64,000 nucleotides of DNA from Membranipora membranacea (taxonomy: Eukaryota > Bryozoa > Gymnolaemata > Cheilostomatida > Membraniporidae): assembly GCA_914767715.1 (NCBI GenBank), contig OU612065.1, forward strand, positions 29,326,001 to 29,390,000, written 5' to 3'. The first letter of the stretch is position 1. Each line of letters starts with the position of its first letter. The notes below the pieces were generated by a model. The model searched no databases. It saw nothing but the letters and a program-made list of their open reading frames with translations, and was not told the origin of the DNA. Shown here piece by piece: positions 59,584-64,000 of the stretch. A program made the translations under genes and the position numbers.

Positions 59584-60605
59584 CAATGTAAGATGGCGGG
59601 CACGAAGCCAACGCAGTCACCAGTGGAGAAATGCACTCTCTTTATTCATAAATGAAAATCTGCTATGTATGTTCTTTTTTATGAGCGTCAAGAACACCAT
59701 TGAAAGCTTTGTAATTCTATCAGTTTATGTCCGCAACAAGTATGTTTTATTCCTAAACAAAGAAGCACAAAATAACATGGTCGATTTCAAAATATTTTGT
59801 TGCACTCTATTCTGGAAACATCATGATAGTTTAATTCATGAGAAATTTTCTGTGTCAGTTACATAGGTTGACATCACAATAATATGGTCATCAAAATACT
59901 GAAAAGAATCCAGGAAGGTGTTGCAATTTCAAACAGCCAAAATTGCAAATCGCAATCACTCAGTGAGTGAGCGATACCTGCTAGGCTCTCGCCCCAAATC
60001 ACTCAGTCATGTTTTGAGCGATGTGATAACTTGCCTTAGTAAATCATCACTATTTCTAATTGAAAGACCCCCCTGAGAAGTTTTTAAAAGTATGTTGTGA
60101 TCAATAGGACGGCAGTATTGAATTGGTGTGTGAAGAATGGGATGTGAGGTTATAATGAAGGTCAAAATACTAAAAGTAAAAGTTCTGATCTAATCTAATG
60201 TACTTGAATGACATCTCTTGGTGTGCCCCAGTTTGAGTTTGGCAAACTTAGGGCTACAATGGTACACTCTCTCTCTAAAGAGGTGATATTGAGTTGTGTC
60301 TTGTGTATATGTCTTGACGTTGTTATTGCATTTATGAATCTCATTGGATTATTCTACGCACAAACTATTACCTGCCAGGCAGTTGGTGACACAGGAGTCG
60401 AGAGTTAAGGTCGATTAGAGGAGCATCCTTGATTGTTTGTTCCACATCACTGCATAAATATCACAGGGTTAGATGGGTAGGTTTACTCTCTAACACAATT
60501 GCTAGAAAATAAGGTCAACAAATACATTATGTAGTATGACGGCCTGATCTGATAGCTTTGGAAATTCCAGGCTGATGATGCATAGGAAAAAGAGTGACCT
60601 GTTCC

Positions 60606-61435
60606 ATCAATGAACTAAACCTCCAGGAAGAACAACTGCAGTCACATGACCAATTGAGGTGTGTGCAGTTGGTTCAGAGTTGTCCTCTCAAAAACACGCT
60701 AAATTGGAAACATAACTCCATGATAGGCCAAGTTCTTTTGTAGCAATTAGGGGTGGGTTACACTGAATACACTGACTCACTAGAAAATAACCGCAATTCT
60801 GTGAATATGCTTAGTGATGAGGCTTGATGGCCATGGTGTTGAGACCAAATATTCTCATAACTGATGGTTTATTTCACTAAACTGAGACATGGAACTATAG
60901 AGAAGATGCTCATTGACAGTTGAGGTGCCATCCTTTGCAGATATACAATGCTTAAACCTCAAAAATAATGCAGAGAAAAGTCATTAAAATGTTAATTTTT
61001 CACTCTATAAATCCTGGAATCTCTATGCAGAACCCATAATTGATCAATCTAAAAACATGTGGCTATGGGCTATATTGCAAAGAACATATACCTTGCAGGT
61101 AAATACATTGAACATTCACATTTTGATTGTAAAATGATGAAAAACTCATTAAAATCAGCATATACAAGCAAGATATGCTGAGGAATGTGTCATCTGACTC
61201 TAAATCATGGAATGTTGGACAGGCAGTTGAAGGTATGAGTCCTGTTATCCCTCATAACCATGTTTCATCATAAACAATTACTCCTAGTGATTGCAATTTC
61301 ATTTTTTACTGATCACTCTCCAATTTCAAGTGACCATTATTTATGCATGCACATCATTTTTCAATTTTTCGGAATTAGCCAATCAGCAGCCAGCTTAACT
61401 ATGAGTTGTTCTTCCTGGAGGTTTAGTTCATTGGT
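60606..61435. mobile_element. Non-autonomous TIR element, AATGAACT family
   Basis: Left CAATGAACTAAACCTCCAGG... and right ...CCTGGAGGTTTAGTTCATTG are inverted repeats of about 30 bp, flanked by GTTCCAT on both sides (7-bp duplication). It is about 830 bp with no transposase. Termini and length resemble 50829-51686. Confidence 0.72.
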
Positions 61436-61595
61436 TCCATGGTAAAGAAAATTGAATAAATATTGACTGGGAAACTGTGGCGATGTGCTATTTGTCTTTT
61501 CTTATTTTTGTCCTCGTTTATATAATTACTCGTTTTAAAACAAATTGGCTTACGACACATACATTCATATTTATTAGAGCATAATCCGCAATTTA

Positions 61596-61716
61596 GTTTA
61601 AGTGCTTAAATTGTGGCGGGATAGCTGGTAGAAGCATTTCATTTTCAACCACTGGTTGGGTAAGCAGTTGATAATGAGATGCTACTACCAGCTATCCCAG
61701 ACAGAAGTGCTTAAAG
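61596..61716. repeat. Inverted-repeat element
   Basis: GGGATAGCTGGTAG near 61617 and CTACCAGCTATCCC near 61685 with flanking AAGTGCTTAAA on both sides; interior about 45 bp. Confidence 0.6.
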
Positions 61717-62222
61717 ACTTTGTTTGAGGCTGCTCTTTTGTATCACATCTTATTCTCCATATTTTATTCTATCATGTGAGCGATTTTCAGCTTTAGAATC
61801 CAAATATTGAGGAAGTTATGGCCTCTCAAACTTCCAGGGTGATTGCCTTCAATCGGCATTGGGAATAAGCGGATGTTTCCCCTGGGGTATGTCACAACCA
61901 TAGACATGTGACATAGACATTATGAGTTATTAGTTAATACACTAATAATCACATAATAATTGATGATCAAAATTCAGACCTGGGTGGGAATCGAACCCAG
62001 GTCCCCTTACCCACTTGGACCAACTAGGTTAGCTGGTTGTGACGTACCCTAGGGATTGCCGGCTGATTTTTACTGCCGATAAATTGCCGTCACCTTGGAA
62101 GTTTGAGAGGCCATAACTTCCTCAATATTTGGATTCTAAAGCTGAAAATCGCTCACATGATAGAATAAAATATGGAGAATAAGATGTGATACAAAAGAGC
62201 AGCATAAAACAAAGTCTTTAAA
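61712..62222. mobile_element. Foldback with about 185-bp arms around a tRNA-like core
   Basis: AAAGACTTTGTTT...CTCTCAAACTTCCA...GTCACAACC (61712-61902) returns inverted at 62033-62222 with few changes. The 130-bp interior carries a tRNA-like sequence on the minus strand. Confidence 0.72.
61979..62040 (-). repeat. tRNA-like segment in foldback core
   Basis: Minus strand CTAGTTGGTCCAAGTGGGTA then GGGGACCTGGGTTCGATTCCC ACCCAGG: an exact pol III B box (GGTTCGATTCC) and a perfect T-arm-like stem. Too short and irregular upstream for a functional tRNA; probably a SINE head. Confidence 0.6.
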
Positions 62223-62274
62223 CTAGCTGTAACTGTGTCTTGAGTCCATTATTACCTTACATTACATACATTAC

Positions 62275-62315
62275 ATGTTGTCATCGATGTTATGTCATAA
62301 CATCGATGACAACAT
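62275..62315. repeat. Perfect 41-bp hairpin
   Basis: Two exact 20-base arms, ATGTTGTCATCGATGTTATG and its inverse complement, around a single T. Confidence 0.8.
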
Positions 62316-63602
62316 TTGGCTTATTCAGCTAATGTATTTTGATAGCAATCACTACATCAGATTCATAAATATATCTACATCTTTGCGCAACCTTTGCAAT
62401 TACTATTGAGCCAAAAAGTCAAATTACGATGCAGCAATATGAAAGATATATATTTACTTTGCAAACACCACACAAAAGAACTAGTTTGGTTCAATAATGT
62501 CACTATTTTGTGATTGACAAAAACTGTATGTGGCTGAAAGAAATTATAAGTGAGATTGAAGTCCAACCCGACAATGCCCAATGCGACAATGCTTTAAAAT
62601 ATTCTTATATACGTATAAGGTATAATATGGTATCTGCACTTTGTAACAAAACCACTTACACACGGGAAATTTTTTAATCAATGTGATATTGACGTTTATG
62701 CCGTTGGCAGCAAAGAGGGGACAACTGTAACTACTATCTTTCCAGATCAATTTCTTTGAAGCATTTGTCAAAACTCGATACAAAGTTTTAATTAGGAAGA
62801 AACAACCACTAAATAGGTTTTTAGAGGCACCTACATTCTCTGAGATTATTTAGAATATTTGTTAGTTCAATGCGTCAGCAAGTTGTGTCCACTGGTACAG
62901 AAGTTGACTTTGTTTGCCTACCGTAGCGACATTTCTCATTTCTAGTCGGCCTAATGAAGTTGTCATGTCTTGAGTTTGATTGTCAAGACAAAGAAAGTAT
63001 CGCAAGGGCAGAATAAAACCTTTTTGTACTTTTTTGTATCCTGTGATGTATTGTTGCTCTGGAGCGACCTTTGACCAGAGGCACTAATACAGCATAAAAT
63101 ATTGAGCAGCAGTTCCAATGCCATTCTCAAACACAATATCTGCTTATCTGTCTGACAACTAGACGTCGAGGCTTTTGAGAGTTACAATACTCCACTAGTC
63201 GGTGGCTGAATAGTCCCGTTCACAATTCATTATAAATAGAGGGATATCCCTTCACACGCAAGGAAGTCACACATATACCCTGCATGCATAGACTCGACCC
63301 TTCGATGTCAAAATTGTTGTAATGGCCACCACAGTTTTCACTTCGTAATGTGATTCATGAGGTTATTGCTATTGTGAGTGTATAATAAAGGGCACATTAA
63401 GTGTCTTATTTTGTTATCAGTGGCGGGACACATAAGAGTTCTAATTTCATACATTGTTGACCTATCGTTGAACTATCATGGACTTGTACTCTATTATCCA
63501 ACGCTACATCAAATTTCAGCGGCAAAGGAGATCAATTTTGCCCCTTCATTTCATAATCGAATCAAACTTTTAACCAGTTATTTTACTTTTTGGGAAACCT
63601 TA

Positions 63603-63620
63603 TCACAGAGTACTCTGTGA
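63603..63620. repeat. TCACAGAGTA palindrome, shortest copy
   Basis: TCACAGAGTACTCTGTGA, perfect. The same arms as 9340-9373 without the inner AGGATA. Confidence 0.6.
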
Positions 63621-63755
63621 CCTTATCAATGAAACAAAGTTGTTTTTACACTTCTTCTATGGTTTATTCATTTTACAAATAAAACCATACGAAAGAGACA
63701 AGACATAAAAACTGAGCGAGAAGTAGGTCTTGATCTGACCTAACCTGACAGTACC

Positions 63756-63842
63756 TCGGTGAAACCAAACACATTGGTGAAACCAGTACATTGGTGAAAC
63801 CAAGCACATTGGTGAAACCAGTACATTGATGAAACGAGCACA
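63756..63842 (+). repeat. Minisatellite, 17-bp unit
   Basis: About five copies of CATTGGTGAAACCARNA in direct orientation. Alternate units are more alike (…CCAAGCA / …CCAGTA), hinting at growth by a double unit. Not CRISPR: no conserved repeat plus unique spacers. Confidence 0.75.
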
Positions 63843-64000
63843 CATATATATTATATAAAAACAGCAGGCTGTAGTTTTTCCGACAACAGGACAGGAGACA
63901 GTAGGAATGGAAAAAAGTTAGAAGAAAATCGGATCGTTTTATCCCGGGTTATGGAAAAAGCTCAAATGTAGGTTAAAAATAACTTATGCAATATCACCCA

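Larger units (their letters stand above)
55775..59850 (+). repeat. Tandem segmental duplication, unit 2
   Basis: Second copy, same orientation, directly adjacent. It lacks the two large insertions of unit 1 but carries its own at about 57510-57920 and 58225-58371. Confidence 0.8.
59851..64000. other. Gene-free, mobile-element-rich right end
   Basis: No coding exon could be supported. Elements at 60606-61435, 61596-61716, 61712-62222, 62275-62315, 63603-63620 and 63756-63842 are listed separately. A TATAAATAG motif near 63232 is followed by no recognisable coding frame. Confidence 0.45.

Noticed and set aside
61979-62040. Functional tRNA gene
   Set aside because: The T-arm is perfect but the acceptor, D and anticodon arms are not recognisable and it sits in a foldback core; treated as a SINE head.
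63228-63620. TATA-like motif followed by an 80-codon ORF at 63378
   Set aside because: The ORF has no domain or homology cue and its end is inside a TCACAGAGTA palindrome; not supported as a gene.
63756-63842. Possible CRISPR-like array
   Set aside because: Units are contiguous with no spacers, in a eukaryotic intron-bearing genome: a minisatellite.

Overview
The window is AT-rich, intron-bearing animal DNA. Genes are split by GT-AG introns of about 30 bp to 4 kb, and the gene set is metazoan: ADPRM, MRE11, selenoprotein M, a UQCC4-like mitochondrial factor, two four-transmembrane claudin/calcium-channel-gamma superfamily genes and two CD225/dispanin genes. No vertebrate-type features are visible. 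An invertebrate, possibly an early-branching one such as a sponge, is a reasonable guess but cannot be proved from this sequence. All splice models below were built by hand from reading-frame continuity and splice-site sequence, with no transcript data.

Layout. 1-2.1 kb: transposon-like debris, including a PHD-finger ORF running off the left edge on the minus strand. 2.1-4.6 kb: a P-superfamily DNA transposon with a THAP-domain ORF, inverted repeats of about 330 bp and a perfect 8-bp target-site duplication; it is internally deleted. 5.6-10.3 kb: ADPRM in two exons, whose 3.7-kb intron carries on the opposite strand a complete three-exon gene for a secreted protein with two tandem inhibitor-cystine-knot (knottin) domains. 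10.3-15 kb: repeat-rich DNA with one tRNA-headed foldback. 15.0-21.4 kb (minus): a CACNG-like gene ending in a PDZ ligand. 24.7-30.1 kb (plus): a claudin-superfamily gene diverging from it with related exon phases. 30.7-31.8 kb (minus): UQCC4-like. 33.4-39.1 kb (plus): MRE11, 11 exons. 39.9-41.5 kb (plus): SELENOM with an in-frame TGA read as selenocysteine. 42.2-48.6 kb (minus): an 11-exon gene for an unrecognised secreted protein with a duplicated cysteine domain and a His/acid-rich tail. 50.3-59.9 kb: a tandem segmental duplication holding two dispanin genes. 59.9-64 kb: mobile-element sequence with no convincing gene.

The most distinctive points are (1) the nested double-knottin gene, (2) the selenoprotein M gene that ordinary ORF calling would break, (3) the intact ends of the P element, (4) a 1.8-kb foldback inside a dispanin intron, and (5) an unusual density of short near-perfect palindromes from several families, some of which look like collapsed terminal-inverted-repeat elements. 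The genes do not form one pathway. MRE11 acts in DNA-break repair, ADPRM in nucleotide clean-up, UQCC4-like in mitochondrial complex III assembly, SELENOM in ER redox/calcium handling, and the claudin/CACNG and dispanin genes encode membrane proteins.
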